Source: Elephas maximus indicus
Taxonomy: Eukaryota; Chordata; Mammalia; Proboscidea; Elephantidae
Direction of reading: 5' to 3'
DNA: 64,000 bases
Assembly (NCBI RefSeq): GCF_024166365.1
Contig: NC_064841.1
Coordinates: forward strand, 30,124,001-30,188,000
The notes below the pieces were generated by a model that saw only the letters and a program-made list of their open reading frames with translations, was not told the DNA's origin and searched no databases. The translations under genes were made by a program, and so were the position numbers. This document shows positions 34,819 through 46,149 of this stretch, piece by piece (position 1 is the first letter of the stretch; each line of letters begins with the position of its first letter).

Positions 34819-35640
34819 GCATACACATGTGTAGAAAAGGGTCTAAAAAATATAAACTAGGTTTTAATGATAGATCAATAGGTAGGTAGCATTTTGTTTG
34901 CTCACATGTTTGTTTTCTGCTTATATGGTCTGATTCTTCTGCAACAGACATGCTATTTTTTTGAAATAAGAAAAATATTAAAAGACAAACTTTTCAGGAA
35001 GAACAAAAAAAGCATCTTTCACTAGCATTGTAATTTGAGGGTCCTTCATCTCCAGTTCTAGACTGGAAGCTCCATGAGAGCAGGGACCACATCGAGTTGA
35101 AATTAAGTATATATGCCCATTAGCTTCCCCACAAGACCGCAACCAAAGCAGTCATTCTTACATCCTTCCTTGTATACATGTGGCATGTTTTCTCACAAAT
35201 CCCAATATGAAATGAATGCAGACACTCTAGGCTTTTAAATGGTTTTGGTGTATACAGTGACTATCCAACTGCAGTGGTATTCAAGCTGTTGTCAAGAATA
35301 AAGGCATAGCACAAGGTGACACTGTCAAATCTAGGGGGAAATGAAACTAGTAGGGCTGTCACCCAAACCCTGTGAACTAAATTGCCATATATCACCTTAT
35401 TCTTCTAATTAGTTTATGTTTGAAAAGCCTTTAGTGGCAGGCAAGTGTTATGTTAAGTGCTAAGTAGTAGTAATTAATAACATTAATAGACTACATGGGC
35501 TGATACTTAGTGTAAATATAAATGTCCAAGGCATGTCAGCACAGTACTTGGAACATTCAGCTGTACTTTAAAAATATGTATCCCTCGCATGTTGTGAGTG
35601 CACAGGATAGACTTCTACCAATTCAGTACCTTAACATCCA
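34819..35640. other. Unassigned sequence with a weak L2 3' end
   Basis: TGGAAGCTCCATGAGAGCAGG at about 35065 looks like the L2 3' end. The rest is unassigned intron-like sequence. Confidence 0.45.
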
Positions 35641-35806
35641 GCTAGCTTGGTGGTGTAGAGGTTTAGAGCTATGGCTGCTAATCAAAAGGTTGGCAGTTTG
35701 AATCTATCAGCCACTCCTTGGAAAGCTGATGGGGTAGTTCTACTCTGTCTTATAGGGTCACTATGAGTCAGAATCAACTCGACGGCAACAGATTTGGTTT
35801 TGGTTT
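35641..35806 (+). mobile_element. AfroSINE next to the SLC7A14 exon
   Basis: Slightly diverged full copy (GGTGGTGTAGAGGTTTAGAG head, GAATCAACTCGACGGCAACA tail). Its T-rich end stops 66 bp before the exon's first base. Confidence 0.95.
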
Positions 35807-35844
35807 ACGCCTCCCAGTCATGGTTTGTTCCCACTTGGTCTCAT

Positions 35845-35872
35845 CCTCTCCTTTCTTGTGTTTTGCCTGCAG
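35845..35872 (+). promoter_or_regulatory. SLC7A14 splice acceptor (3' splice site)
   Basis: A pyrimidine-rich run (CTCTCCTTTCTTGTGTTTTGCC) ends in TGCAG, with AG at 35871-35872. It places the exon start at 35873. Inferred from sequence and from the known layout in which the start codon lies in a second exon. Confidence 0.8.
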
Positions 35873-36024
35873 ACGTTCATGCCCAGGAGACGACTGCTTT
35901 GGGTCCCTCTGGACCATTCCTGAAATGGAGATCTTTGTTCACTAGATGAATTCCAGAACCACGCACTAAGGCTTCTATAGCCCTCTTCATTGGCTGACCT
36001 ATACCACAACCCGTATCACTCAAG
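35873..36024 (+). other. SLC7A14: SLC7A14 exon, 5' UTR part, with three short uORFs
   Basis: 152 nt between acceptor and start codon. It holds three upstream ORFs: 35879-35923 (14 codons and stop), 35925-35945 (6 codons and stop) and 35946-35969 (7 codons and stop). The second has G at -3 and G at +4, a strong initiation context; the other two have T at -3. The third starts on the base after the second's stop. All end before the main ATG. No frame from them enters the main coding sequence. Confidence 0.75.
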
Positions 36025-36328
36025 ATGAGTGGCTTCCTTGCCTCCCTGGACCCCCGGCGGGTACAGTGGGGGGCTGCCTGGTACGCCATGCACTCCAGGA
36101 TTCTGCGCACCAAACCAGTGGAGTCCATGCTAGAGGGAACTGGAGCCACCACAGCACATGGTACCAAGCTAGCCCAGGTGCTCACCACCATGGACCTCAT
36201 CTCTCTTGGTGTTGGCAGTTGTGTGGGCACGGGTATGTACGTGGTGTCTGGCCTGGTGGCCAAGGAAATGGCAGGACCCGGTGTCATTGTGTCCTTCATC
36301 ATTGCAGCTGTTGCATCCATATTGTCAG
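36025..36328 (+). CDS. SLC7A14: SLC7A14 first coding exon (residues 1-101), partial gene
   Basis: Encodes the N-terminus of SLC7A14, a 14-TM member of the cationic amino acid transporter branch of the APC superfamily. It is known from neural tissue and retina, is assigned to lysosomes, and is linked in people to retinitis pigmentosa; its substrate is debated. The start codon at 36025 has A at -3. Residues 1-50 are the conserved cytoplasmic lead (SLDPRRVQWGAAWYAMHSR). TM1 is about residues 55-80 and contains the glycine-rich GVGSCVGTGMYV stretch at 62-73, the unwound substrate-binding turn of APC transporters. TM2 begins about residue 84 (GPGVIVSFIIAAV). The exon ends after 101 codons plus one base (phase 1) at a consensus donor, so the 203-codon open frame running on to 36636 is intron read-through. 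I saw no later exon in the window. Confidence 0.96.
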
Positions 36329-36334
36329 GTAAGT
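36327..36334 (+). promoter_or_regulatory. SLC7A14 splice donor (5' splice site)
   Basis: AG|GTAAGT, a near-perfect U1 match. The split codon G|.. fits the glycine that follows residue 101 in the family. Confidence 0.93.
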
Positions 36335-38674
36335 GTCTCAGTGCAGGGGAAACGTTCTTAGTGGTGAGATGTATGAAGTGGCAGAAGAGTGGTGCATCGT
36401 GCTCCCTTTTTGTCTTGGTTTCCAGGGAGTTCAGGGCTAAATTTTGGCTCAGTTGTAGTAGTTTCCCCCTTCTTTGGCTTTTCAATATAAATAATTTTTT
36501 GGTTCCCCTGCTTATGCCAACCTCTCATTCCCATCCATGTTCTGTTTCTATTTTTATTATAACTCTCCCTTTCATTGGAAGATGGCTCAAACCCTTGAAG
36601 GGGCGGGGGGAGTGGATGATGCTAGGATATAAATAATAAACAAAAGGTAGGCAGAGTAGCAAATAGACAAATCAATAAATCTGCTACTATTGGGATTTGA
36701 CAAGCCTCAAACTGGCATTGTAAACCCCAAGCAAGAAGGAGCCAGGCTAGGAGCTTTAAGGCCATTGTGAGAATCACGAATCACCATCTGCCACAAACCT
36801 CAACGGACTGATATTCTACAGAACTACCTCAACTAGTTCCTTCTCTACACTTGAGAAAGAGTCATAAAATGCCTATGAGTCATAATGGACTCCATGGCAA
36901 TGCGTTTAATTTACCAAGACTTACATGTTCATAAATAGTGAAATGGCTCTTCTATTTCCTTTTCCTCTTTCCTGCACACCAAACCAGTAGAGAAGGCTGG
37001 TTTGCCTTCTCCTGGGTTGTAATCCACGGCATCTTCTCAGGATACCAGGAGTAAGTCAATGGACAATTTGAAAAAGAAGGAAAAGGAAAAACATCCTGCT
37101 TTTGATGGTCATAATGCAAAAGCACGAGGGTTTCCTGATTTTTTTGGTGGCAGATCATGCAGGTCAGCCCATTACCAACAGTGAATGTCTTGGTCTCTTC
37201 AAATGTTTCAGAAGAAGTAGGACTCTTACATTGGGAGCCTGTGTATGCATTCCGTCATAAGAAACACACTGCATTAATGTTGTACCAGATTAAACCACCT
37301 TTATCATGTGGTATGCACATACCATGTGTGCACAACCAGAAAATGCATTGGTTTATATCTGACATCTTCTTAATTTGATGAGGACAGTATCTCCAGTCTG
37401 TGATGGTTAGTCTCCTGTCATGGCTTGTTTTCCCTGTTGGTTTTACCACTCTGCTTTTTTCCTAAAGTCATCCTCTCATATGCATGCGTATCCTAATAAT
37501 TGAGGTTTCTGCAAAACAGAAGATTTTTTTTTCTTGTAGATAAAAATAAATTATTCACATGGATGAGTTTCTTAGGTACTTAAATTCTATTAACCTGATT
37601 GCAGTCATTTCCAAACTTATTTGGCAAAGAAATTACTTGGGAGAAAGTGCCAGATTCTTACTCGCCATGAATTTAAAAATCTAAAAGTGTTATCATATAG
37701 AGCAGAATGGTAATGATAGGATGCAGGCAGCATATAACCAGAGGGTCCCACAGAGGACATAGGGCAGATACCTAAGGGTCCTGCCCAGTTAATATGGACT
37801 GCACAGTCTCCCCTAGACCTCACCCTGTTACGACCCATTCCTCAGACCATGATGAACGGAGCATCTACACCTCACCCTTCACGGTGGTACGTTACATCTG
37901 GAAACGAGAACATGGCCCCGTACTGCTCCTGGCATTCTGTGAGCCCACCTCCATGACCACAGTGGTCATGGTCACTATATAATATAGACTTTCCACTGCT
38001 CAGATGGAGGGTCTAAGATTGGCCTAACAAGTTTTGTGCTAGAATCAGCTCACACCAGCTGCCAAAAGCCCAATGGTATACATCTTTTGCCAGCTTCATA
38101 TTCAGTGACATCATGTTGTTAACTTGAAATTGGCTATGGCTATTACACCACAGAAATTGACAAATGCCTTCTCCCTGCACCAGGCGTCAGAAGAAAACTC
38201 CACTCTTCCTCCCCCCCAGTTGTGGCTCCCATCTTTCCACTTATGGTCACATCCTTAACATTTCTCTACACCTTGTGGCTGACTCCTCTCCCCACTGCGG
38301 GCAGCCAAATCTGCCTAGAGCCCTCAGCCAGGGCCAGGACCAAAATAACTTGTGCCAAAGTTAGAATGTTTGTGGCAGGTTTCTTCAACCAGGTCTCTCA
38401 CTCCTGTTTTCCAAACTAAAGGTAAGTCCCCTTCCACTGACTTCTTTCCACTCTCATATCATCATCCCCACACTGATCATCCTTGTCAGCAACAGCCCTT
38501 TCTCCTTCTGGCCTTTGCTAAAACCTGATTCAACCCTAAGGACACCGTTTCCCCAGCTGTCCACTCTTCCATACTTCTCGCGCACTCACCAGATCAGAAA
38601 GATCTGGCTACCTCTGTTTCCCCACTGCTCCTTCCAGATCCGTGTTCTTCCACCATCATGTCAAAGCCCCACCA
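36335..38674 (+). other. SLC7A14 intron 2, left part
   Basis: No exon seen. A degraded SINE-like tail (CTATGAGTCATAATGGACTC) is at about 36875-36905. Otherwise unassigned. Confidence 0.6.
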
Positions 38675-38850
38675 CTACCTAGCTGAGCAATCTTCAGAAA
38701 GTTCCAGAACCTATCAAAGTTTCATTTTTCTCAACTGCAAAGTGGAGCTAATAATGGTGCTTAACTGATGGCACTACTGTGAAGATTAAATGAGAAAATA
38801 TATACAAAGCTCTTGGCCTCATGCCTGTTGCTGGTAAGCATCCATTAAAG
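38675..38850 (+). mobile_element. MIR SINE
   Basis: TCATTTTTCTCAACTGCAAAG, GTGAAGATTAAATGAGAAAA and a diverged end with GTAAGCATCCATTAAAGC. Confidence 0.8.
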
Positions 38851-39464
38851 CTCATCCTCCTGAGGCTTATGCCCCCTGGCCCTACCACCCTCAACTCTTA
38901 CTTATTCTGATCTCCTCACCTCACAGCCACTCCCTCTCATAGTCTTCTTCAACAGCCCAGCTTCTGCCATTATGCCAGGCAATTCGAACATCCAGTAGTT
39001 AAACCCATCCACCAACCTAGTCCATCCATTCTGGGATACTGTCATGCACAAAGCCTTCACCTCCACCAGTGCTGTATCAGCCACCACCCTCATGGCCACA
39101 CCTTGGTCTTGGAACACCTGGGACTGTTTTACCTCAAGAACTCTCTGGCCTCAGCTCATTCACTCAGTCCCCATATACTGACTCCTAAACCTCATCAAGA
39201 ATTCCCCAGCCTCCTTGATTCCCTTGTGCCCCATCCAGACTCTGAAACTACCCAGTAAAATCCAGCCTAGAATCTCTGCCTTCCCAAGTCTGTTCCTGGG
39301 TGAATAAAAGCTGTTTAGAAAGATTACACATCTATATAGGTGAGCACACCAGACTTCCTCAGCTGGGCTCATGAGTTCTTTCACTTGCCCTTTGCCAATT
39401 CCTCTTTATTATTACTCTACATTTTCACTGCCTCTCCTAAAAAAAAAAAAAAAAAAAAAAAAAA
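38851..39464 (+). other. CT-rich sequence, possible L2 5' part, ending in an A-run
   Basis: CT-rich text in the style of L2 but not alignable by eye. Perfect A-run of about 26 at 39439-39464. Confidence 0.4.
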
Positions 39465-40580
39465 GCCACCCTTAATTCTCATCTCCTCACTTTCAGCAAA
39501 GAATCTCAATTCCTTGAAGATATCTGCCACGGACTCCTTAAATATTCTTCTCCAAAATGTGTGTCTATATGCTTACCCCATACTTGCCACCTTTCCCCGG
39601 TTTCAAAGGGTCAAGTGTTCCTGCTCTCAAGCTAAATCAATCCCTTGTCCACTTAACCTTATCATCTTCTACCCCCTCAATATTCCCCTTCTTGGAATTA
39701 TGTCTTCAGCCTCTCCTTCTCCCCTGGTTTCTTCCCGTAGTCATCTCTCCTATCCTAAAATTTAATTCTTCTTAATATTCCTCTGGCGACTGTTCAATCT
39801 CTTTCCTCTCCTTCTCATCCAAACTCCTCAAGAATAGTCTCCAATAACTCTTAACCTCCAATTCATTCCTCAACCCACTGTGTTCTAGAATCTGCTCCCA
39901 TAATTCTACTAAAACTACCCTTAATAAAGTCACCAATGACATTCTCTTTTCCAAGACCTCTAAATATTTTTTGGCACATGTCTTACTGGAACTTTCTGCT
40001 GGCATGCCATCCTTCCTGAGACATTCTACATTCCCTTGATTACTGTATGACTATGTTGTCCTTCTTCTCCTCACACTTCTGTGATCATTCCTTCTCTATG
40101 TTCTTCATGGCTTCCCTTTCTCCACTTGCTCCTTAAATGTTGGTGTTTCCCACTATTCCTCTCACTTTACACGCTCTCCTAGGTGATCCTATCCTCTCTT
40201 ACTGATTCAACTGCCATCAACATTCTGATGCTTATATCAATATCCATATTCATAGCTCCTTCACGTACATTTCTCCCAAGCTTTGTACTGCCTGCCAAAC
40301 ATCTTCATCTGGATGTCCCAGACACATCTCAATTCAGCATGTCCCAAACTTATCTTCTTCCTCCAAATCTGCTCCTGAACTGTATTCTCTTATACTCACA
40401 CACACATCCATTCCAGGAAGAAACCTAGGTGCTATCTTTTTTTGCCCTAACTCTCACATTTAATCCCCAGTCCTAGTAGTTTTACCTCCTAAACAATTCT
40501 CAGATCAATTCACCTTCTCTTATTGTTCTTGCCCTGAAATCTCAATTAGTCACAATTCTTTCTACTTAAAGCCACTGTAA
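39465..40580 (+). pseudogene. L2 LINE reverse-transcriptase region, degenerate
   Basis: Successive L2 ORF landmarks are legible in sense: CCAATTCATTCCTCAACCCA, TAAAGTCACCAATGACATTC, CACGCTCTCCTAGGTGATCC, CATCTGGATGTCCCAGACAC and ATGTCCCAAACTTATCTTCT. Many indels. The 141- and 81-codon frames over it are fragments or chance. One of the longest L2 coding remnants in the window. Confidence 0.85.
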
Positions 40581-41334
40581 CACAACACTACCTATCATGA
40601 ATGTATTGGCTCAATTCCTGGATCTAGGAACCAATGTTGTTGCATGTTTTCTGTCTTTCCAACTCTTAGTTGTCTTTCCCCCTATGTATTGCCTTCATCT
40701 TCATAAAAGTTATTTCTTCATCTTTACAACTCACAAACCGAAGTAAAAGAAACCTTCACCCAGTATCTTCATATCATGGAAGGACTCTGATTGGCTTTTC
40801 TTGGGTCATGTATCCACATTTATATTGCTGGACTAGGAGAAAAACAGCAACACTTGGTAGGTGCATACCAAACTGAGAAGCTTGACTGCCCATTTAATAT
40901 TTGTGGTAATGAATTTGAAGGTGAACCCAGTCTCCACATTCGGGCATTTTTCTTCAGCAAAAATCACTGCTTGTTTGCAAGAGTAGAGTAAATGGAAATT
41001 AAGGATTAACTAAGCTTAGCTTTTTCCAGGCAGAGGGAGAAAAGAGCAATAGGGTTAAGGGTGTTTGCAAAAGAAGAGTAAATAGTGCTGGATCATACAA
41101 TCTCAGCTGGATAAAAAAAGAAGTAAGAATATGAGGGTGGTGATGATTCATGAAGAGTGGTCGGATTGATGGAAATTGAAGATCTCAGTGAAGTCAAGAA
41201 ATTGTTGGGATGAGAATACTGAGAAAGTAAGCTAGAAGGATAGGAAATGACAGTTGAAGAATGGGATGTTTGAAATTAAGATTTCAGAAGTGGTACAGTA
41301 ATCAGTACAGCAATGTTATATTAGGTTCGGAACC
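40581..41334. other. Unassigned intronic sequence
   Basis: No gene or repeat recognised. Confidence 0.45.
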
Positions 41335-41515
41335 TGAGTCAGCCACTGACTAGGAGAGACCTTGAGCAAGTTCCATAATTTCTCTGAGACTCAGCTTCTC
41401 CACTTTAAAAATGGTCATAATACTACCCACTTCATAGAGTTGTGAAAATGAAATGAGATGAGTATAAAGTGCCTGGGCCAATGCCTGGCATATAGCACTA
41501 AACCAGTGGTTATTA
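41335..41515 (+). mobile_element. MIR SINE
   Basis: GACCTTGAGCAAGTTCCATA, GAGACTCAGCTTCTCCACTT and AATGCCTGGCATATAGCACT in MIR order. Confidence 0.9.
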
Positions 41516-41685
41516 TTATTGTGTGCCAAACACTATATTAGCTGCTTGCCACACATTATCACAGTTAAAATTCACAATGTCTTTTCAAGGTAGATTTTAT
41601 CATCTCCAATTTTACATATGAGGAAACTGAAGTTTAAATGGCATAGCCTAGATTCAAATCTGTTATGCCAACAATATTTCTCAAA
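41516..41685 (-). mobile_element. MIR SINE, antisense
   Basis: GTGCCAAACACTATATTAGC, then TTTACATATGAGGAAACTGA. It abuts the sense MIR, giving a tail-to-tail pair. Confidence 0.82.
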
Positions 41686-41734
41686 CCTGGCTGTGAATTT
41701 AAACCAGTTTTATTCTGAATAATAGATATTTTTA

Positions 41735-41870
41735 GAGGGTCAGTTTTATTGAATTATAATTATAAACAGTAAAATTCACCCTTTTTGACAAACACATATA
41801 ATCATGTAACCACCACCACAATCAAGATGCAGAAGAGTTCTATCACCCCAAATAATTATTTATATATATT
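41735..41870 (-). mobile_element. Old L1M 3' UTR, left part of a split copy
   Basis: TTTTATTGAATTATAATTATA and TAAAATTCACCCTTTTTGAC are antisense L1M 3' UTR. The copy resumes at about 43800. Confidence 0.8.
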
Positions 41871-43799
41871 ACATATAAATAAATATAATTTTATTTATTT
41901 TGTTTTTGTCGTTGAGAACAAACACAGGAAAACATACACCAATTCAACATTTTTACATGTACAATTTAGTGACATTGATTGCATTCCTTGAGCTATATAA
42001 CCATTCTCACCCTCATTTTCTGAGTTGTTCTTCCCCTATTAACATAAACTCACTGCCCCCTAATGTTCCTGTCTAATCTTACGAGTTGCTGTTGTCAGTT
42101 TGATTCCGTATAGATAGTTCTTAAGAGAGCATAATGCTCAAGGCAGATATTTTTTGCTAGTTAAGCTAAACTACTGCTTGGTTTTAAGAAGACTTCAGGG
42201 GATATTGTTTGGTTTAAGGCTTAAAGATTGTCTCAGGGCAATAGATTCAGGGGTTCACCCAGCCTTCATGGCTCCAGGAAGTCTGGAGTCCGTGACAATT
42301 TGAAATTCTGTTCTGCATTTCCCCCCTTTTGATCAGGATTCTTCTATGGAATCTTCGATCGAAATGTTCAGTAATGGTAGTTGGCCACCATCCAGATCTT
42401 CTGGTTGCATAACGAACCAAGCAGTTTTTCACGGAGGCAATCAGCCACACACTCCATATCCTCCTCCTGTTCCTGACTCTCTTCTTCCTCTGTCACTCGG
42501 GGCAAATAGAGACCGATTGTTGTGCTTTGGATGGCTGCTTGCAAACTTTTAAGACCCAGGTACTATGCAATGAACTAGAAGGTAGGACAGCGACACTAAA
42601 CATGTTATTAGGCCAATTAACTGGGATGTCCCATGAAACCATAATCCTAAGTCTTCAAACCAAGAAACTGAATCCCATGAGGTTTTTGGCTGTACATAAG
42701 CAGCTTCAGCAGCTACTCTTTTTTGTTGTTGTTGTTGTCGTTGTTATAAATATATCTATCATACAACTTTCGCCAATTCAACTTTTTACAGGTGTACAAC
42801 TAGTGACAGCAATTACAGTAATCAGCTGTGTAATCCTACCCTTAATCAATGCAATATTTGCATACCCATTAACTCCCCCTCCCTCCCTCCCCCTCACCCC
42901 TGGTAACCACCAATAAACTTTGTTCTTTATATATTTGCCTTTTCTTGTCTTTTTGTATAAGTGAAAACCAAAAAAATTAAACCCATTGCTGTCAAGTAAA
43001 TTCCAAATCATAGCAACCCTATAGGATAGAGTACAACTGCCCCAAGGAGCAGTTGGTGGATTCTAACTGCCAGCCTTTTGGTTGGCAGCTGAGCTCTTAA
43101 CCACTGAACCACCAGGGCATCTATATAAGTGAGGTCATACAATATTTGTCCTTTTGTGATTGACTTATTTCACTCAACATAATGTCTTCCAGCTCTATCC
43201 ATACTATAGCATGTATCAAGGCTTCATTTCTCCTACTGGCTGGGTATGTATGTAACATTTTGTTTATCCATTCATTTGCTGAGAGGCATTGAGGTTGTTT
43301 TCACCTTTTGGCTATTGTGAATAGTGCTGCAATGAACACTGGTGTACAAGTCTCTGGTTGAGTCTTTGCTTTCAAGTCTTTTGGGTGTATACCTCGAAGT
43401 GGAATTGCTGGGTTGTGTGGTAGTTTTATTTTTAGTTTTTGAGGAGCCACCACATTGTTTTCCACAACACCTGTACCATTCTGCATTCCCACCAGCAATG
43501 GATAAGTTTTCAATTTCCCCACATCCTTGCCAACATTTGTTATTGTCTATCTTTTTTTGTTTTTTTTTAATCTTAGCCATCCTAGTGGGAGTGAAATGGT
43601 ATCTCATGTGGTTTTGATTTGCATCGCTCTGATGGCTAATGATGCGGAGCATCTTTTCACATGTTTGGTGGTCATTTGAATGTCCTCTTTGGTAAAATGT
43701 CTATTCAAGTCCTTTGCCCATTTTATGATTGGGTTCTTTGTCTTTTGGTTGTCAAGTTGTCAAAGTTTTGTATATATTTTGGTTATTAGATTCTTCTCA
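41871..43799 (-). mobile_element. Younger afrotherian L1, 5'-truncated, nested in L1M
   Basis: Distinct 3' UTR subtype (CATACACCAATTCAACATTT, CATAAACTCACTGCCCCCTA) also seen at 47530, then the end of ORF2 at about 43120-43740 (CATTCCCACCAGCAATGGAT). It is itself split by an AfroSINE. No clean target duplication identified; the words CCAAATAATT and CCAAATTCTT at the edges are candidates. Confidence 0.85.
42965..43123 (-). mobile_element. AfroSINE with 9-bp target-site duplication, inside L1
   Basis: TATAAGTGA flanks it at 42956-42964 and 43124-43132. This is the innermost of three nested elements. Confidence 0.95.
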
Positions 43800-44640
43800 G
43801 CCAAATTCTTTAATACTGTCTTTTTGTAGTCAATCCCTCCTCCTACCCCCAGTCCCTGGTAACTACTCATCTGTTTTCTGTCCCTGTAGTTTTGCCTTTT
43901 CCTGAATATCATACAAATGGAAGGAATCATTTAGTATGTAACCTTTTGAATTTTTTTTTCACTTAGTATGATGCATTTGAGATTCATCCATGTTGCTGCA
44001 TGTATGAGTGTTTTGTTCCATTTTATTGCTGAGTAGTATCCCATTATATAGATGCACCATAGTTTGTTTATCCATTCAGCAGTTGAGGGACATTTGGGTT
44101 GTTTCCAGTCAGGGGTTGTTATGAATAAAGCCACTGTAAATGTTCTCGTACAGGTTTTTGTGTGAACACAAGCTGTCATTTTTCTTGAGTAAATACCTAG
44201 GCGTAGAATTGTTGGCTTTATGGTCTAAGTGTATGTTTGCCTTTACAATGAACTGCCAAATTTTTTCCAAAGCATCTGTATCATTTTGCATTCTCACCAG
44301 CCATATATGACAGTTCACATTTAAAATTCAGTTGCTCTGTCCCTTGCCGGCACTCAGAATTACCAGGATTTGTTGTTGTTGTTGTTTGCCATTTTAAAAG
44401 ATATATAGTGATATGTCAGTGTGGTTTTAATTTGTATTTCTCTAATTACTAACAATGCTGAGCATCTTTTCATGTATTTATTTGCCGTACATATATCTCC
44501 TTTGGTGACGTCTCTGTTCAAATCTCTCACCCATTTTTTAAATTGAGTTCCTTGTTTTCTTATTATGAAGTGTTAAGGGTTCTTTATAAATTTGAATACA
44601 AGTTCTTTATGTGTTTTGCAAATATTTTCTCCCAGTTTGT
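43800..44640 (-). mobile_element. Old L1M, right part of the split copy
   Basis: TCCCTCCTCCTACCCCCAGT continues the 3' UTR, followed by antisense ORF2 text (CATTCAGCAGTTGAGGGACA, TTGCATTCTCACCAGCCATA). Confidence 0.88.
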
Positions 44641-44696
44641 GGCTTGTCTTTAGTTTTCTTTTAATGTCTATTTATTTCTTTTTAAAAATATTGATG

Positions 44697-44815
44697 ACCA
44701 GGCTCCAGCCCCAGAGATCCTAATGCAATTGGATTGGGGTGGAGCCAGGGGACTGGTGTTTTTTTAAGTTTCCTGGGGTATTCTGATGTGCAGCCAGGGT
44801 TGAGAACTGCTGTGT
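44697..44815 (+). mobile_element. MER5A-like hAT MITE, partial
   Basis: CAGAGATCCTAATGCAATTG, GGTGGAGCCAGGGGACTGGT and GCAGCCAGGGTTGAGAACTG. Confidence 0.88.
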
Positions 44816-45626
44816 TACAGGAACCAGAACCTACACTCTGCTGCATGCATGACCTGAAAGAAGAGAAAACATATGTTAAAATAGAAACTATTTGGCCAGC
44901 AGAATCTAAGAGATTTTCTTGACCTTGTGGCATCCTCCATGTCATGCAAACCAGCTTATAAAATGAAGCAAATATGACTCAGGGAGAGAACCACTTTCTC
45001 TACAATTTGACAAGCTACAATAACTTCCCAAGCTCCACCTACCTGTTCCCCTCTACACCATAACTGCCCATAGCCCTGTCCCAGGTGGAAGGAAGGAAGC
45101 TTTTCAGAGGAGGTGGCTGTGCTCCAACCTTCACTCTTTGTCCTGAAAAGTCTCATCTACTCTTTAATTGCCCAATAGGTCACAACTATACCTCATGCCT
45201 ATGCCAAACCTAAAATTTTGTCCATTTTGTGTATACCAGATTATATAAACCAGATAGGGGAAAATAGTTTTTCTTCCTGGTTCTCACCTACAGCTTTGTT
45301 GAGGGACTGAAGGATAGAGGCAGGATGGTTTACAGAGGTTGTCTAACTCAGTTACCTGGGGACAAAATACAAAACAAAGCCATTAGGCCACCACCTGGCT
45401 ATTCAAAGGCACCTGCCCCAAAAGGCTCCCAAGAATGTGAGCAGGGGCAGGGTGGCAGGTTTGACTTGACTGAATGACTCCTAAACTCATGTTCTTTCTA
45501 CAGTAACTCTTCAGTCCAATATCTCAAGTGGTTTTGGTAAGGAGGAAATGACAGTCTGCATGCACAGCGTCAGTCCCCTGCCTGGGCACAGCACCAGTAA
45601 TTTTTTTAGCATCTACTCATAAGTAG
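44816..45626. other. Unassigned intronic sequence
   Basis: No gene or repeat recognised. Confidence 0.45.
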
Positions 45627-45642
45627 TGGTCTGCAAAAAATT

Positions 45643-45886
45643 GGACAGGCCCAAAAACAAAATGAGAGTAAAGGGGCACACTGGCCCAGGGGCAGGGACT
45701 AGGAGGCAGAAGGGGACAGGAAAGCGGGTAATAGGGAACCCAAGGTTGAGAAAGGAGAGTGTTGACGTGTCGTGGGGCTGTTAACTAATGTCACAGAACA
45801 ATGTATGTACTGACTGTTTAATGAGAAACTAGTTTGTTCTGTAAACCTTCGCCTAAAGTACAATAAAAAATTAAAAAAAAAAAGAA
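45643..45886 (+). mobile_element. Very short L1 3'-end insertion
   Basis: Only the last about 240 bp of an L1 3' UTR (GTAATAGGGAACCCAAGGTTG, CTAAAGTACAATAAAAAATT) with an A-rich tail. Flanks TGGTCTGCAAAAAATT (45627-45642) and TGGTCAGCAAAAATTT (45888-45903) are a near-perfect 16-bp target duplication. Confidence 0.88.
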
Positions 45887-45910
45887 ATGGTCAGCAAAAA
45901 TTTAATAATA

Positions 45911-46104
45911 CAGTAAAACCTGTGAGAGCCAGAACTCGACAGGACAGCTGTGTTTTTCTGGGTCTCACAAGTTTTCCAGCTTTGAGAGGGTACAGTCTTA
46001 CCACTTTTTTTTTTATCATTCTCTATTTAGTCAAAAATATTTAAGTTTTCCTTCTCTGACAAGTTTCCACCTTACACAGGTTCCAGCTTTCATAGGTTTT
46101 ACTG
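45911..46104. mobile_element. Tc1/mariner-like MITE with TA target site
   Basis: About 194 bp with terminal inverted repeats: CAGTAAAACCTGTGAGAGCC on the left, and CAGTAAAACCTATGAAAGC when the right end is read on the minus strand. TA on both sides (45909-45910, 46105-46106). No transposase. The pattern fits pogo/Tigger-type non-autonomous elements; subfamily not assigned. Confidence 0.85.
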
Positions 46105-46149
46105 TATATGGTTCAGTAAAAGTATATTGTGTGCCCACCATAGACACCA

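Noticed and set aside
34629..34951. Tyr/Ile/Val-rich minus frames
   Set aside because: Translations of the TA/CA microsatellite.
35877..36485. 202-codon minus-strand frame over the SLC7A14 exon
   Set aside because: Shadow of the + strand coding exon. Its sequence is low in recognisable motifs and the sense frame matches a known protein.
36329..36636. Open frame continuing past the SLC7A14 exon to 203 codons
   Set aside because: A strong GTAAGT donor interrupts it, and after residue 101 the translation no longer resembles the transporter family. It is intron read-through.
39340..39765. 141-codon + frame
   Set aside because: Contains the translated A-run at 39439-39464 (poly-Lys) and diverged L2 sequence.
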